DNA of 64,000 bases from Hymenobacter taeanensis. GTDB taxonomy: Bacteria > Bacteroidota > Bacteroidia > Cytophagales > Hymenobacteraceae. Both the position numbers and the translations under genes were made by a program. Below are positions 42,658-51,967 of the stretch, one piece after another. The number at the start of each line of letters is the position of its first letter. Within the stretch, counting starts at the first letter, position 1. The stretch covers positions 557,501-621,500 of the forward strand of contig NZ_CP053538.1 of assembly GCF_013137895.1 (NCBI RefSeq), written 5' to 3'. The notes beneath the pieces are model-generated. The model saw only the letters and a list, made by a program, of their open reading frames with translations, had not been told where the DNA came from and searched no databases.

Positions 42658-43473
42658 ATGTCTCAGCACAAAGAAGTCAAGCTCGTGACCACGCACCAAT
42701 TGCTGGCCATGAAGCAGCGCGGCGAGAAAATTTCCATGCTCACGGCCTACGACTTCTCGATGGCACAGATTCTGGACGGTGCCGGCATCGACGTTCTGCT
42801 GGTTGGCGACTCCGCTTCCAACGTCATGGCGGGCCACGAAACCACGCTGCCCATCACCCTCGACCAGATGATCTACCACGCGCAGTCGGTGGTGCGGGCT
42901 GTGAAGCGGGCCTTTGTGGTGGTTGATATGCCCTTTGGCTCTTACCAGGGCAATTCTTCCGAAGCCCTGCGCTCCGCTATCCGCATCATGAAGGAGTCGG
43001 GTGGGCACGGCATTAAGCTGGAGGGCGGCGCCGAGATTAAAGACAGCATTACCCGTATTCTCACGGCGGGCATCCCGGTAATGGGTCACTTGGGCCTTAC
43101 GCCACAGAGCATTTATAAGTTTGGCACCTACACTGTGCGCGCCAAAGAGGAGGCCGAGGCGCAGAAGCTCATTGAAGATGCGCTGCTACTGCAGGAAATT
43201 GGGTGCTTTGCATTGGTGCTTGAGAAAATTCCCTCCTCCTTAGCCAAGCAGGTGGCTGAAAAGCTCACAATTCCCGTAATTGGTATTGGCGCCGGCCCCG
43301 ACGTGGATGGACAGGTACTGGTTGTGCACGATATGCTGGGCATTACCAAAGAGTTTAAGCCGCGCTTTCTGCGGCGCTACGCTGACCTAGGCGACGTGAT
43401 GCACGATGCCGTGCAGCGCTACATACAGGACGTGAAGGGCCGCGACTTCCCTACCCCTGACGAGGCGTATTAA
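42658..43473 (+). CDS. panB: 3-methyl-2-oxobutanoate hydroxymethyltransferase
   Basis: A 271-residue protein with the PanB signature near the N-terminus ([20 protein letters not shown]), metal-binding [19 protein letters not shown], and [43 protein letters not shown]. It makes ketopantoate from 2-oxoisovalerate, the first step of pantothenate (CoA) synthesis. It is followed by a RluA-family gene on the same strand after a 99-bp gap that carries a TGAGCAATGA-type inverted repeat. Confidence 0.97.
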   Translation: MSQHKEVKLVTTHQLLAMKQRGEKISMLTAYDFSMAQILDGAGIDVLLVGDSASNVMAGHETTLPITLDQMIYHAQSVVRAVKRAFVVVDMPFGSYQGNSSEALRSAIRIMKESGGHGIKLEGGAEIKDSITRILTAGIPVMGHLGLTPQSIYKFGTYTVRAKEEAEAQKLIEDALLLQEIGCFALVLEKIPSSLAKQVAEKLTIPVIGIGAGPDVDGQVLVVHDMLGITKEFKPRFLRRYADLGDVMHDAVQRYIQDVKGRDFPTPDEAY

Positions 43474-43478
43474 TACCT

Positions 43479-43565
43479 ATGAGCATTTATCAGTGAGCAA
43501 TAAACAATTGCCATTGATATAGGCCACCCGGCTACTGCTCATTGCTCATTCTTCATTGCTCATTA
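43479..43565. repeat. Intergenic inverted repeat with TGAGCAAT/ATTGCTCA arms
   Basis: Left arm 43479-43509 (CAGTGAGCAATAAACAATT region) and right arm 43533-43565 (CTCATTGCTCATTCTTCATT core) are imperfect inverses. The unit sequence differs from the GTGAA repeats elsewhere, but the layout is the same: it starts just after the panB stop and ends 8 bp before the next start. Confidence 0.6.
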
Positions 43566-43572
43566 CCAGCTA

Positions 43573-44280
43573 GTGAATCGTCCGAATCTGTGGTCGGAAC
43601 GGAAAGAAATTCTGTTCGAAGACAACCATTTGCTCATCATCAATAAGCCCGCCGGCCTGCTTGTGCAGGGCGATGCCACCGGCGATGAGCCCCTCTCTGC
43701 TAAAGCAGAAGAATACCTGCGTTTCAAGTACAAGAAGCCCGGGGCTGCCTTTGTAGGGGTAGCTCACCGCCTCGACCGCCCCGTGAGCGGGGTGGTAGCG
43801 CTGGCCAAAACCAGCAAAGCCCTGAGCCGGCTCAATGAGATGTTTCGCGACAACAAGGTGCACAAAACCTATTGGGCGCTTACGGGCAAATGCCCTGACC
43901 CCACGAGTGGCCACCTTACTCATTGGCTAGTGAAGGACCCCATCCGGAACACCACCAAGGCCTACTCTGAGCGCCACGGCCAGGGCCTCAAGTCAGACCT
44001 GGATTATACCGTGCTAGGCCAGGCGGGCAACCGCTGGCTGATACAAGTAAACCCTATCACGGGCCGCCCCCACCAGATTCGCGTGCAGCTCAGCACTGGC
44101 CTAGGCACCCCTATTGTGGGCGATGTGAAGTATGGTTTCCTGGCTCCCCTGCCCGATGTAAGCATTGCCCTGCACGCCCGCCGGCTAGAGTTGCAGCACC
44201 CCGTCACGAAAGAAGCTATGTGCTTTGAGGCCCCCGTACCCGACATTGCGCACTGGGAGGCCGCCAAAGCCTACTATTAA
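43573..44280 (+). CDS. RluA-family pseudouridine synthase
   Basis: A 235-residue enzyme with a GTG start at 43573 (NRPNLWSERKEILFEDNHLL). The catalytic motif HRLDRPVSG (Asp near residue 68) is present, with INKPAGLLVQGD upstream and QIRVQLSTGLGTPIVGD and HARRLEL downstream, as in RluA-family enzymes. There is no S4 domain, so it is the short form. It isomerises specific uridines in rRNA or tRNA; the target cannot be told. Confidence 0.93.
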   Translation: MNRPNLWSERKEILFEDNHLLIINKPAGLLVQGDATGDEPLSAKAEEYLRFKYKKPGAAFVGVAHRLDRPVSGVVALAKTSKALSRLNEMFRDNKVHKTYWALTGKCPDPTSGHLTHWLVKDPIRNTTKAYSERHGQGLKSDLDYTVLGQAGNRWLIQVNPITGRPHQIRVQLSTGLGTPIVGDVKYGFLAPLPDVSIALHARRLELQHPVTKEAMCFEAPVPDIAHWEAAKAYY

Positions 44281-44589
44281 GCCCTAATTAACAGCCAGCA
44301 GCCGTTAGCATAACGCCGGCAAGTATGGTTTGCTCCGGGAGAGAGTTGCTAGGCCACTTCCCTCCTGCAACCAGCTTGCGGCTTCTGCCAGCGGCTGTTT
44401 TTTTGCGACGTATAGTTGGCCAGCTGCTCAATGCTGAACAATATTTTGGCCTTTTATATAGGGAAATTGCAGTCTGCAGTACCCTGGCAGTAGTTTTACA
44501 AAACAGCCGCTGAACTTATCCTTAGCTTTCGAGCTTTTGCGAACTGAGGATTAGCCGCTTCTACCCTCGATTCATCTCTTTTTCGGCCC
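44281..44589. other. 309-bp gene-free gap with a T-run terminator
   Basis: AACAGCC near 44290 can pair with GGCTGTT just before a T7 run (44398-44404), a possible long-loop terminator for the RluA-family gene. A 62-codon frame inside has no support. The rest is AT-rich and probably holds the desaturase promoter. Confidence 0.4.
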
Positions 44590-45363
44590 ATGGCGATACT
44601 CGTTTTCTTCGTAGCGCACTATTATTTGTCGCTCTTCACGCAGACCTTCTACCTGCACCGCTATGCGGCTCACAAGATGTTCACAATGAACAAGTTTTGG
44701 GAGAAGTTCTTCTTCCTGTTCACGTACATCTGTCAGGGCTCATCGTTCCTGTCGCCGCGGGCATATGCGCTGCTGCACCGCATGCACCACGCCTACTCTG
44801 ATACGGAGCTGGACCCCCACTCTCCTCTTTTCTCATCGAATGCGTTTTCGATGATGTGGAAGACGAAGAATATCTACAACGATGTGCTGAACCACCGTTA
44901 TGAGCTGGCGGAACGGTTTGAGGGCGACTACCCAGAGTGGACCGCCATTGAGAACTTCGGCGACAAGTGGTACTCCCGCCTGGGTTGGGGCACGTTCTAC
45001 GTGCTGTTCTACGTGCAGTTTGCTACGGCCTGGTGGCAGTTTCTGCTGTTGCCCATCCACTTCCTGATGGGCCCGATCCACGGTGCTATTGTGAACTGGG
45101 GCGGCCACAAGTATGGCTACCAGAATTTTGACAACCACGACCACTCCAAAAACACGCTGGCGCTGGATTTCCTCGCCTTCGGGGAGCTGTTCCAGAACAA
45201 CCACCACAAGCTGCCCATGCGCGTTAACTTCGGGGTGAAATGGTGGGAGTTTGACCCTACCTACATGTTCATTTGGGGCATGGATAAAGTAGGAGTTGTA
45301 AAGATCAAGCGTAAAGTACAAGCTCCCGCTAAGCCCAAGCCTGCAAAAAAAATGGCGGCCTAG
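44590..45363 (+). CDS. Acyl-CoA (fatty acid) desaturase
   Basis: A 257-residue membrane enzyme. The three His clusters of membrane desaturases are present: HRYAAH near residue 23, HRMHH near residue 63 and NNHHK near residue 206, with HDHSKN before the last. Membrane segments fill about residues 1-20, 35-55, 130-150 and 155-175. Front-end or delta-9 desaturases of this type introduce a double bond using a diiron centre, adjusting membrane fluidity. A short Lys/Ala/Pro tail ends the protein. A terminator follows. Confidence 0.92.
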   Translation: MAILVFFVAHYYLSLFTQTFYLHRYAAHKMFTMNKFWEKFFFLFTYICQGSSFLSPRAYALLHRMHHAYSDTELDPHSPLFSSNAFSMMWKTKNIYNDVLNHRYELAERFEGDYPEWTAIENFGDKWYSRLGWGTFYVLFYVQFATAWWQFLLLPIHFLMGPIHGAIVNWGGHKYGYQNFDNHDHSKNTLALDFLAFGELFQNNHHKLPMRVNFGVKWWEFDPTYMFIWGMDKVGVVKIKRKVQAPAKPKPAKKMAA

Positions 45364-45381
45364 CCTCAGTTAGCACCTACT

Positions 45382-45415
45382 AAAAGGGCTGCTTCATTTC
45401 TGGAGCAGCCCTTTT
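45382..45415 (+). terminator. Terminator of the desaturase gene
   Basis: AAAAGGGCTGCT (45382-45393) pairs with AGCAGCCCTTTT, followed by a T-run and TATTTT. Confidence 0.85.
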
Positions 45416-45564
45416 TATTTTGCCCGTGGCGCTGCTGGTAAAGCGAGCCGGCAGCGCCGCTTGGCATCAGTTGCTCCTCAGCACTTTGTAGCAGGCTGAT
45501 TCAGCAAAGACTGGGTTTCTCCGGGAATCATTTCTCTGGCGTTCCTTTCTACCAGACTTTTCCC

Positions 45565-45572
45565 TACCTTTG
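45565..45572 (+). promoter_or_regulatory. -7 box (TACCTTTG) for rpsP
   Basis: An exact TAnnTTTG match 53 bp before the rpsP ATG, at the head of the ribosomal operon. Confidence 0.55.
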
Positions 45573-45624
45573 CGCCTCACTTTCAATCAGACGCACGAGA
45601 TGCGTCGCTTAACCAACCCGGTTT

Positions 45625-46173
45625 ATGGCAGTTAAAATCCGCCTCGCCCGTCGCGGCCGCAAAAAGGCCGCTCAATTCGACATCGTTGTTGCTGACTCCC
45701 GCTCGCCCCGCGACGGCCGCTTCATCGAGAAAATCGGCACCTACAACCCCCAGACTAATCCTGCTACCATCAACTTCGATGGCGACAAGGCGTTTGACTG
45801 GATCATGAAAGGCGCCCAGCCCACCGATACGGTGCGTGCTATGCTCTCTTACCGTGGTGTGCTCTACCGTAAGCACCTGCAGCTTGGTGTAATCAAAGGT
45901 GCTATCACGCAGGACACTGCTGACCAGCGCTTCACCGAGTGGAAAGAGCAGAAAGACGCTAAGATCGAAGGCAAGCGTACCAACATCGGCAGCGCTAAAG
46001 ATGAGGCTCGCAAAGCCGCTCTGGCTGCTGAAACTAAAGTGAAAGAAGCTCGCGCTGAGGCTCAGCGTCAGAAGCAAGCTGCTGCTCTGGCTGCTACTGC
46101 TCCTGCTGCTGAAGGCGACGCTACCGAAACGGCTGAAGCTTCGGCTGAGACCACGGAGGAAGCCGGCGCTTAG
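45625..46173 (+). CDS. rpsP: 30S ribosomal protein S16
   Basis: A 182-residue protein whose first ~85 residues are S16 ([20 protein letters not shown], then [16 protein letters not shown]). The C-terminal ~95 residues are a Lys/Ala/Glu-rich tail ([20 protein letters not shown]), making it about twice the length of E. coli S16; long tails like this are usual in Bacteroidota. S16 is an early-assembly 30S protein. It heads the operon rpsP-rimM-trmD-rplS, with a 116-bp gap to rimM filled by a GTGA-type inverted repeat. Confidence 0.97.
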   Translation: MAVKIRLARRGRKKAAQFDIVVADSRSPRDGRFIEKIGTYNPQTNPATINFDGDKAFDWIMKGAQPTDTVRAMLSYRGVLYRKHLQLGVIKGAITQDTADQRFTEWKEQKDAKIEGKRTNIGSAKDEARKAALAAETKVKEARAEAQRQKQAAALAATAPAAEGDATETAEASAETTEEAGA

Positions 46174-46189
46174 TTCTAGCGTATACGTA

Positions 46190-46266
46190 TGAGGGTGATG
46201 AGGTAATAAGAGGTGCTGCTGGCTATTGCCACTACGCTTCTTATCCAACCTCATCACCTTCTCACG
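46190..46266. repeat. Intergenic inverted repeat inside the rpsP-rimM gap
   Basis: Left arm 46190-46213 (AGGGTGATGAGGTAATAAGA core) and right arm 46238-46266 (TCTTATCCAACCTCATCACC) are imperfect inverses. The element separates rpsP from rimM within an otherwise classical operon. Confidence 0.6.
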
Positions 46267-46289
46267 TTTCCTCTCCTCACTGTTCTGCC

Positions 46290-46865
46290 ATGACGCTCGA
46301 CGACTGCTACCAACTCGGTTCCCTTGGGAAGCCGCACGGCCTTAAAGGCTTCGTGGTGGCTTTCTTCGATGTGGACGACCTCGACGAATACCGCAAGCTC
46401 AAGTCTGTTTTACTCGAGTTGCCTTCGGCCCCTGGCAAGCTAGTGGCCTATGAGGTGGAGAAGGTGCAGCCACAGGCTGAAAACCGGGTTCTATTCAAGC
46501 TCAAGGGCATTGACCGCATAGAAGACGCCGAACCGCTCCGTAATGCGAAGCTGTGGCGCCCCTTGGCGGAACTGCCCGAGTTAGAGGAAGATCAATTCTA
46601 TTTCCATGATGTCATCGGCTACACCGTAGTAGATGAGCAGCTGGGCGCGCTGGGCACCGTAGAAACCTTCTATGAGCTGCCGCAGCAAGACCTGCTGGCC
46701 ATGCGCTATCAAGGAAAGGAAGTGCTGATTCCGGTGGTAGATGCCTTGGTCTCGCGCGCTGATGAGCAGGAACGCAAGTTGTACGTGAGCATGCCAGAAG
46801 GCTTGCTTGATGTGTACTTGTCGCCTGGCTCGCGGGAACAGGATGAACCCCTAGACGAAGAGTAG
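46290..46865 (+). CDS. rimM: 16S rRNA processing protein RimM
   Basis: A 191-residue protein with the RimM N-terminal barrel (QLGSLGKPHGLKGFVVAF) and the C-terminal PRC-barrel domain (FHDVIGYTVVDEQLGALGTV, then QDLLAMRYQGKEVLIPVVDA). It assists 30S maturation near the S19/head region. Its position between rpsP and trmD is the standard order. The last ~15 residues are acidic (EQDEPLDEE). trmD starts 13 bp after its stop. Confidence 0.96.
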   Translation: MTLDDCYQLGSLGKPHGLKGFVVAFFDVDDLDEYRKLKSVLLELPSAPGKLVAYEVEKVQPQAENRVLFKLKGIDRIEDAEPLRNAKLWRPLAELPELEEDQFYFHDVIGYTVVDEQLGALGTVETFYELPQQDLLAMRYQGKEVLIPVVDALVSRADEQERKLYVSMPEGLLDVYLSPGSREQDEPLDEE

Positions 46866-46877
46866 GCCTCTCCCACT

Positions 46878-47555
46878 ATGCGGATTGACATTGTCACGTG
46901 CCAGCCGGATTTGCTGGTCAGCCCTTTTGCGCATTCCATTGTGAAGCGCGCTCAGGATAAAGGCCTGGCCGAAATTCATCTGCACGATCTGCGCCGTTAC
47001 GCTATCAATAAGCACGGCCAGATTGACGATTACGTATTTGGGGGTGGTGCCGGTATGGTACTACGCGTGGAGCCCATTGCTGCTTGTTTCGATGAGCTAC
47101 TGGCCCAGCGTTCCTACGACGCCATCATTTACCTGACTCCTGACGGGGAAACCCTTCGTCAGCCGCTCGTAAATCGGCTGTCATTAGCGGGTAACCTCCT
47201 GCTGCTCTGCGGACACTATAAAGGGGTTGACGAACGCATTCGGCAGGCTTACATCACCCACGAAATCAGTGTAGGTGACTACGTACTGAGCGGAGGTGAA
47301 TTGGGAGCAGCTATCTTGGTAGATGCCGTTGTGCGGTTATTACCCGGCGTGCTCGGCAACGAAGAGTCGGCCCTGAGCGACTCGTTTCAGGACAACCTCC
47401 TCTCGCCGCCCGTGTACACCCGGCCCGCCGAGTGGCGCGGTCATGGGGTACCGGAGATACTACTCTCTGGCAACACGCCTAAAATTGATGTCTGGCGTCA
47501 TGACCAGGCAGTGGAACGGACCCGCCAACGGCGGCCGGACTTATTACAAGAGTGA
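46878..47555 (+). CDS. trmD: tRNA (guanine-37-N1)-methyltransferase
   Basis: A 225-residue SPOUT enzyme starting [20 protein letters not shown], with [30 protein letters not shown] and [14 protein letters not shown] forming the AdoMet-binding trefoil knot. It methylates G37 in tRNAs to prevent frameshifting. The order rimM-trmD-rplS is conserved. The stop codon lies in the left arm of an intergenic GTGAA-type repeat. Confidence 0.97.
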   Translation: MRIDIVTCQPDLLVSPFAHSIVKRAQDKGLAEIHLHDLRRYAINKHGQIDDYVFGGGAGMVLRVEPIAACFDELLAQRSYDAIIYLTPDGETLRQPLVNRLSLAGNLLLLCGHYKGVDERIRQAYITHEISVGDYVLSGGELGAAILVDAVVRLLPGVLGNEESALSDSFQDNLLSPPVYTRPAEWRGHGVPEILLSGNTPKIDVWRHDQAVERTRQRRPDLLQE

Positions 47556-47657
47556 AATTGAGAAGTTGTAAAAATGTACGCTCTGCTGTTCTGCTTCCGT
47601 AAGTGCCGCAGCCAGAACTACTAACTCGCAATTTCACTATCTCACCATTTCACAATT
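47551..47657. repeat. Intergenic inverted repeat between trmD and rplS
   Basis: Left arm 47551-47570 (AGTGAAATTGAGAAGTTGTA) contains the trmD stop codon. Right arm 47628-47657 (AATTTCACTATCTCACCATT core) is its imperfect inverse and ends just before the rplS promoter. Confidence 0.6.
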
Positions 47658-47671
47658 TAAAAATAGAGCGC

Positions 47672-47679
47672 TATATTTG
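47672..47679 (+). promoter_or_regulatory. -7 box (TATATTTG) for rplS
   Basis: An exact TAnnTTTG match 57 bp before the rplS ATG; a TTTC 20 nt upstream may serve as -33. rplS therefore probably has its own promoter. Confidence 0.5.
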
Positions 47680-47735
47680 CGCCTCTTTAACAGAAACCTC
47701 GGACGGCGCGGCCGTCCTTCACAGTTTTTCCAGCC

Positions 47736-48116
47736 ATGAGCGTATTACTCGATTTTATTCAGCAGGAATCCCAGGAGCGCCGCGCCAGCTTCCCCAAATT
47801 TGCCGCCGGTGACACCATCAATGTTCACGTGAAAATCCGTGAGGGCAACAAGGAGCGCATTCAGCAGTTCCAGGGTGTAGTTATCCAGCGCAAAAACTCT
47901 AACTCAAACGGCGAAACTTTCACCGTTCGTAAAATCTCTAACCAGATCGGTACCGAGCGTATCTTCCCTCTCCTGTCGCCTAACATCGACAAGATCGAAG
48001 TAATCCGTCGTGGTAAAGTACGTCGTGCTCGTCTGTTCTACCTGCGTGGCCTGTCGGGCAAAGCTGCTCGCATCAAAGAGCGTCGCCTGAACATCGCCGA
48101 GAAAGTAACTGCTTAA
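47736..48116 (+). CDS. rplS: 50S ribosomal protein L19
   Basis: A 126-residue protein with the L19 core ([20 protein letters not shown], then [33 protein letters not shown] and [20 protein letters not shown]). L19 sits at the 30S-50S interface. It ends the rpsP-rimM-trmD-rplS unit and is followed by a strong terminator. The upstream repeat and promoter box suggest it is also transcribed independently. Confidence 0.97.
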   Translation: MSVLLDFIQQESQERRASFPKFAAGDTINVHVKIREGNKERIQQFQGVVIQRKNSNSNGETFTVRKISNQIGTERIFPLLSPNIDKIEVIRRGKVRRARLFYLRGLSGKAARIKERRLNIAEKVTA

Positions 48117-48138
48117 GTTGCTCTTAGCTTCAGAATAT

Positions 48139-48173
48139 GAAAAGCCGGCTCCTGAAATAGGAGCCGGCTTTTC
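48139..48173 (+). terminator. Terminator of the ribosomal operon
   Basis: A 15-bp perfect stem GAAAAGCCGGCTCCT / AGGAGCCGGCTTTTC with a 5-nt loop, 22 bp after the rplS stop. Confidence 0.9.
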
Positions 48174-48289
48174 TGCATTTACTGGTTAATCCTCTAGGCC
48201 ACTACTCTGGCCTAGCAGAACGCCCCACCGCCTGGCACACTACCAGTCTGGCGTGGGGGCATTCTGTTGAGTTATTCTTACTTGGCTGG

Positions 48290-48709
48290 TTAGCGGCTGG
48301 CAGAGTCTTGGCTTAGATCTTGGTCGGCACTGGTTTGCGGTGATTGCACCTGCTTAGCCGCGGCACTCAGGGCTTCCCCCAGGTTAGCCACTCGCTCGGC
48401 GGTGTTGGGGTTATCAGCGAATACGGCCGCTTTGCTTGTGTTAGCACCTAAGCGGCTAAGCAGCTGCGATACTACGTTTTTATCAATGGTACCGCCCCCA
48501 AAGTGTGCTTTCAGAGCTTGTAGGTCGGTTACAATTTGGTGCAGCTCCGGATTATTAACATCTTTCAAATCTTCAATCCAGCGCTGAAAGTGGTTATCAA
48601 GACCAGCGCGGTCTGCCTCTTCCTGTAGGTCGCTGGACAGTATTTTTACGGCGCCATCCAAATGATTTTGATGCTGGGTGTCGTCTTTGGGTTGCTTGTG
48701 AAAGGACAT
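48290..48709 (-). CDS. Hypothetical helical protein
   Basis: A 139-residue protein, hydrophilic and mostly alpha-helical, starting SFHKQPKDDTQHQNHLDGAV with HFQRWIEDLKDVNNPELHQI and VVSQLLSRLGANTSKAAVFA inside and a Ser/Gln/Asp-rich tail. No signal peptide, membrane segment or recognised domain. Codon use matches its neighbours, and it is a stand-alone gene divergent from the M1 peptidase. Function unknown. Confidence 0.75.
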   Translation of the reverse strand: MSFHKQPKDDTQHQNHLDGAVKILSSDLQEEADRAGLDNHFQRWIEDLKDVNNPELHQIVTDLQALKAHFGGGTIDKNVVSQLLSRLGANTSKAAVFADNPNTAERVANLGEALSAAAKQVQSPQTSADQDLSQDSASR

Positions 48710-48856
48710 AGAGGTAATGAGTTAGGCCTTTAGGCGAAGTTGAGGAAGGGAATACAAAAGCAAACGGAAGAGGTTAGCAAAGGTTATGACGTGGCTATCC
48801 GACGGCAGGACCGTACTTTCGTTTTATCACCCGCTCCTGTTCCTTTATCCTTCTGT

Positions 48857-51850
48857 ATGAGAAAATTTTTATCCGGTGCTTGGCTGGCGCTATTTCCGCT
48901 ATGTGCTCTGGGGCAATCTAGGCCAGTTCCTGCCACCTGGCAGCAGGAAACCAACTATTCCATAGACGTTGCTCTCGACGACAAGCAGCACGTGTTAACG
49001 GGCCAGGAAGAGTTAACCTATGTCAACCACTCACCGGGTTCCCTCTCCTATATCTGGTTTCACTTGTGGCCGAATGCCTACCGCGACAATACTTCTGCCT
49101 TTGCTAAGCAGCAGTTGCGCAATGGCAGCCGCAAATTTCAGTTTGCCAAAGCTGAGCAGCGGGGCTTCATTGATGGCCTTGACTTCAAAGTAGACGGCGC
49201 AGCTGCCAAGCTGGAGTATGACCCCAACAACCCCGATATAGCGAAGCTTGTGTTGCCTAGGCCACTTGCGCCGGGGGCTAGTGCTACTATTACCACCCCC
49301 TTTCGGGTAAAAATTCCGGATTCTTTCTCCCGGTTCGGGCACGTTGATCAGAGCTATCAGATTACCCAGTGGTACCCGAAGCCAGCGGTATTCGACCGGA
49401 AAGGCTGGCATCAGATGCCTTACCTTGATCAAGGGGAGTTCTATTCTGAATTTGGCACTTTTGATGTGCGCATTACGCTGCCGGCCAATTATATAGTGGG
49501 TGCCACCGGCGTACTGCAAAACCCCGAGGAGCAGGCTCGCCTGGATCAACTGGCAGCGGCTACAGCCTTAAAAAAGACTCAGAAGGACTTTGGCGATGAT
49601 GCCAGTTTCCCGGCTTCAGCTCCAGAAACCAAAACCCTGCGCTACGTGCAGGACCGCGTACACGATTTTGCCTGGTTTGCCGATAAGCGCTTCAATGTGC
49701 TAAAGAGCGGCGTCACGCTACCGTCGGGTCGCTCGGTGACCTCTTGGGTCATGTTCACTAATAAAGACGCTGAGAAGTGGATAAAAGGCCTGCAGGACGT
49801 TAACGATGCCCTCACCTACTACTCGAAATGGGTGGGTGAGTACCCCTATGCTTCCGCTACGGCCGTTGACGGGGCCCTTAACGCAGGCTCGGGTATGGAA
49901 TACCCGATGGTAACGGTTACCATGCCCTCTGCAATTGTACACGAAGTAGGCCACAACTGGTTTTATGGCATTCTGGCTTCTAATGAGCGTGACTTCCCCT
50001 GGATGGATGAAGGCGTGAACTCCTACGTGGAGAACCGGGTGGCCGAGCGCGACAACCCCACAGCCGGGCAGTTCGATTTTCTGGTAAAGTCGCCGGGGCT
50101 GGCTAAAACTCTAGACGTAGATGGCCTAGAGGCTGCCGCACTTAACCAGATACCTTATCAAGCCGTGGCCAGCCGCGGCCTCGACCAGCCTGTGAGTGGC
50201 CCTACATCGGCAGCGTATGGCAAACTGAACTATGGGCTTATTGTGTATGGTAAAACGGCCTCGCTGCTCAAGTACCTGGCAGGCTACCTGAGTCAGGAGA
50301 AGTTTGATGCCGCTATGCAGGCCTACTATCAGCGCTGGCAGTTCCGTCATCCCTATCCTGAGGATATGGAGGTCGTATTTGAGGAAGTGAGCGGCCAGAA
50401 ACTGGATTGGTTTTTCAAGAGCATGCTCACCAACCAGGTACACTACGATGCTACGCTCTCTGATATTCTGGTGCAGGACCAGCAGGTGAAAGTGCTGGTG
50501 CGCAATGATGGAGGCGCACCCTTCGCAGTGCCCGTAGCAACGCTCGATGCTCAAGGCAAAGTACTGGAAACCCACTGGACGCCCGTATTTGGTAGCGTTA
50601 AGGATGACGAGAACGATGAGGTGCAGCTCAACTTCCGCCGTGAGGGAGTAGCCGCCGTGGTAGTTGACCCCGGCTACCTCACCCCTGAGCTAAACCGCCG
50701 CGACGACCACATCAACCTGACTGGCTCATTCCGCACCTGGGAGCCACTGCACATTCGGCCGTTGGCCAGCGTAGAGCGCTGGGACCGAAATACCATTAAC
50801 TGGTTACCGGTATTTGGCGCCAATACCTCTGATAAGTTTATGCTGGGGGCCGCCTTTTACAATAACCTCATTGCGCCCAAAAAGCTCAACTTTCTGGCCA
50901 TGCCCATGTACAGCTTCAACCGGAATGAGTTGAATGGTATTGGCAATATCAGCCTGAATGTGCTGCCGCAAAAGAACGTCCGGCAGCTTGTAACGGGGGT
51001 GTTAGTGCAGCGCTTTGAGCGTTACCGCAAGCTGGAGCCGAGCATTACGTTCATTCTCCCCCACTCCGCCTTCAACCAGCCTCAGCACTCGTTGAAAGGC
51101 ACACTCTCCTACATTAAGGATGAGGACCTGCACCGTACCAGCAGCATTCAGTCACTGGACTACCGGGTGCATCAGGAGAATGCCCTCCAAGGCTGGTCGG
51201 CGCACGTTGAGCTTAACCACTTCATTCCTTCGCAGGCCGAAGACATCCCTTCGAGCGAAGCTACTCTGCTGCGAGCTACTGCCACTTACCAACGGTATTA
51301 CTCGGCGAAAAAACAGGTGCGGGCCCGCTTGTTTGGGGGTCGGTTCCTGCAGTCATCCAACTTCACCGATTATTACATGGGCCTGAGCGGTAGCCCCGAT
51401 TACCGCCGGCAAACTGCTTTCCTGGATCGTCAGCAGATTTCGGATGCCTTCACCGCGCAAGTGCACCAAACCGATGACCGCGATGGTGCCTTCAAAAGCT
51501 TTGTGCCCACCACGAGTGGCCTACAAGCCAACAGCCAGCGCTGGCTAAGCACTTTAAACCTGGAGGCTGATTTGCCGGTGACCAGATTAGCCGTGTTCGC
51601 AGACTTTGGCGCTACCAAGGAGTTCCAAACGCTGTACGAATCGCGGGGTGCTCAGCGCCTGTATTACGATGCAGGCCTAGTGCTGCCGCTCTTTAAGAAT
51701 GTATTCCGGCTTTACCTGCCAGTAGCAGGCTCTCAGTACCAAGATGAGTTACCCAGCAGCCGCAAAGACTTCACTGATCGTATCCGCTTTGTATTGCACC
51801 TCGAGCAGCTCAACCCTTTCCGTTTGCTGGATGAGCAGCTAGCGCAGTAG
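48857..51850 (+). CDS. M1-family metallopeptidase
   Basis: A 997-residue secreted protein from the ATG at 48857, chosen because it gives a signal peptide (RKFLSGAWLALFPLCALG, then Q) absent from the longer frame. The gluzincin motif is HEVGHNWFYGILASNERDFP followed by WMDEGVNSYVENR (His-Glu-x2-His plus downstream Glu). An exopeptidase GxMEY motif precedes it (GSGMEYPMV). The long C-terminal half is beta-rich and barrel-like. M1 peptidases cleave N-terminal residues from peptides; location is predicted periplasmic or outer membrane. Confidence 0.92.
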   Translation: MRKFLSGAWLALFPLCALGQSRPVPATWQQETNYSIDVALDDKQHVLTGQEELTYVNHSPGSLSYIWFHLWPNAYRDNTSAFAKQQLRNGSRKFQFAKAEQRGFIDGLDFKVDGAAAKLEYDPNNPDIAKLVLPRPLAPGASATITTPFRVKIPDSFSRFGHVDQSYQITQWYPKPAVFDRKGWHQMPYLDQGEFYSEFGTFDVRITLPANYIVGATGVLQNPEEQARLDQLAAATALKKTQKDFGDDASFPASAPETKTLRYVQDRVHDFAWFADKRFNVLKSGVTLPSGRSVTSWVMFTNKDAEKWIKGLQDVNDALTYYSKWVGEYPYASATAVDGALNAGSGMEYPMVTVTMPSAIVHEVGHNWFYGILASNERDFPWMDEGVNSYVENRVAERDNPTAGQFDFLVKSPGLAKTLDVDGLEAAALNQIPYQAVASRGLDQPVSGPTSAAYGKLNYGLIVYGKTASLLKYLAGYLSQEKFDAAMQAYYQRWQFRHPYPEDMEVVFEEVSGQKLDWFFKSMLTNQVHYDATLSDILVQDQQVKVLVRNDGGAPFAVPVATLDAQGKVLETHWTPVFGSVKDDENDEVQLNFRREGVAAVVVDPGYLTPELNRRDDHINLTGSFRTWEPLHIRPLASVERWDRNTINWLPVFGANTSDKFMLGAAFYNNLIAPKKLNFLAMPMYSFNRNELNGIGNISLNVLPQKNVRQLVTGVLVQRFERYRKLEPSITFILPHSAFNQPQHSLKGTLSYIKDEDLHRTSSIQSLDYRVHQENALQGWSAHVELNHFIPSQAEDIPSSEATLLRATATYQRYYSAKKQVRARLFGGRFLQSSNFTDYYMGLSGSPDYRRQTAFLDRQQISDAFTAQVHQTDDRDGAFKSFVPTTSGLQANSQRWLSTLNLEADLPVTRLAVFADFGATKEFQTLYESRGAQRLYYDAGLVLPLFKNVFRLYLPVAGSQYQDELPSSRKDFTDRIRFVLHLEQLNPFRLLDEQLAQ

Positions 51851-51967
51851 GTTATCAGCCTGTCGGATTTTTAAGTTACTTGGCATTCCGGGCCGGGAAG
51901 CTACTGGCCTAGAAGCAGGCTGGGGCTTCCCGGCCCGAAATTTTTGGTTTCCTTAGGTCTCACTTCT

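Noticed and set aside
42421..43089. 222-residue minus-strand frame over panB
   Set aside because: Antisense of panB, which has clear motifs on the plus strand.
44325..44513. 62-residue frame in the gap before the desaturase
   Set aside because: Short, no RBS, no homologous-looking motif; overlaps the possible terminator.
45625..46173. S16 fused to a second domain
   Set aside because: The Lys/Ala/Glu tail is low-complexity and long S16 tails are usual in Bacteroidota.
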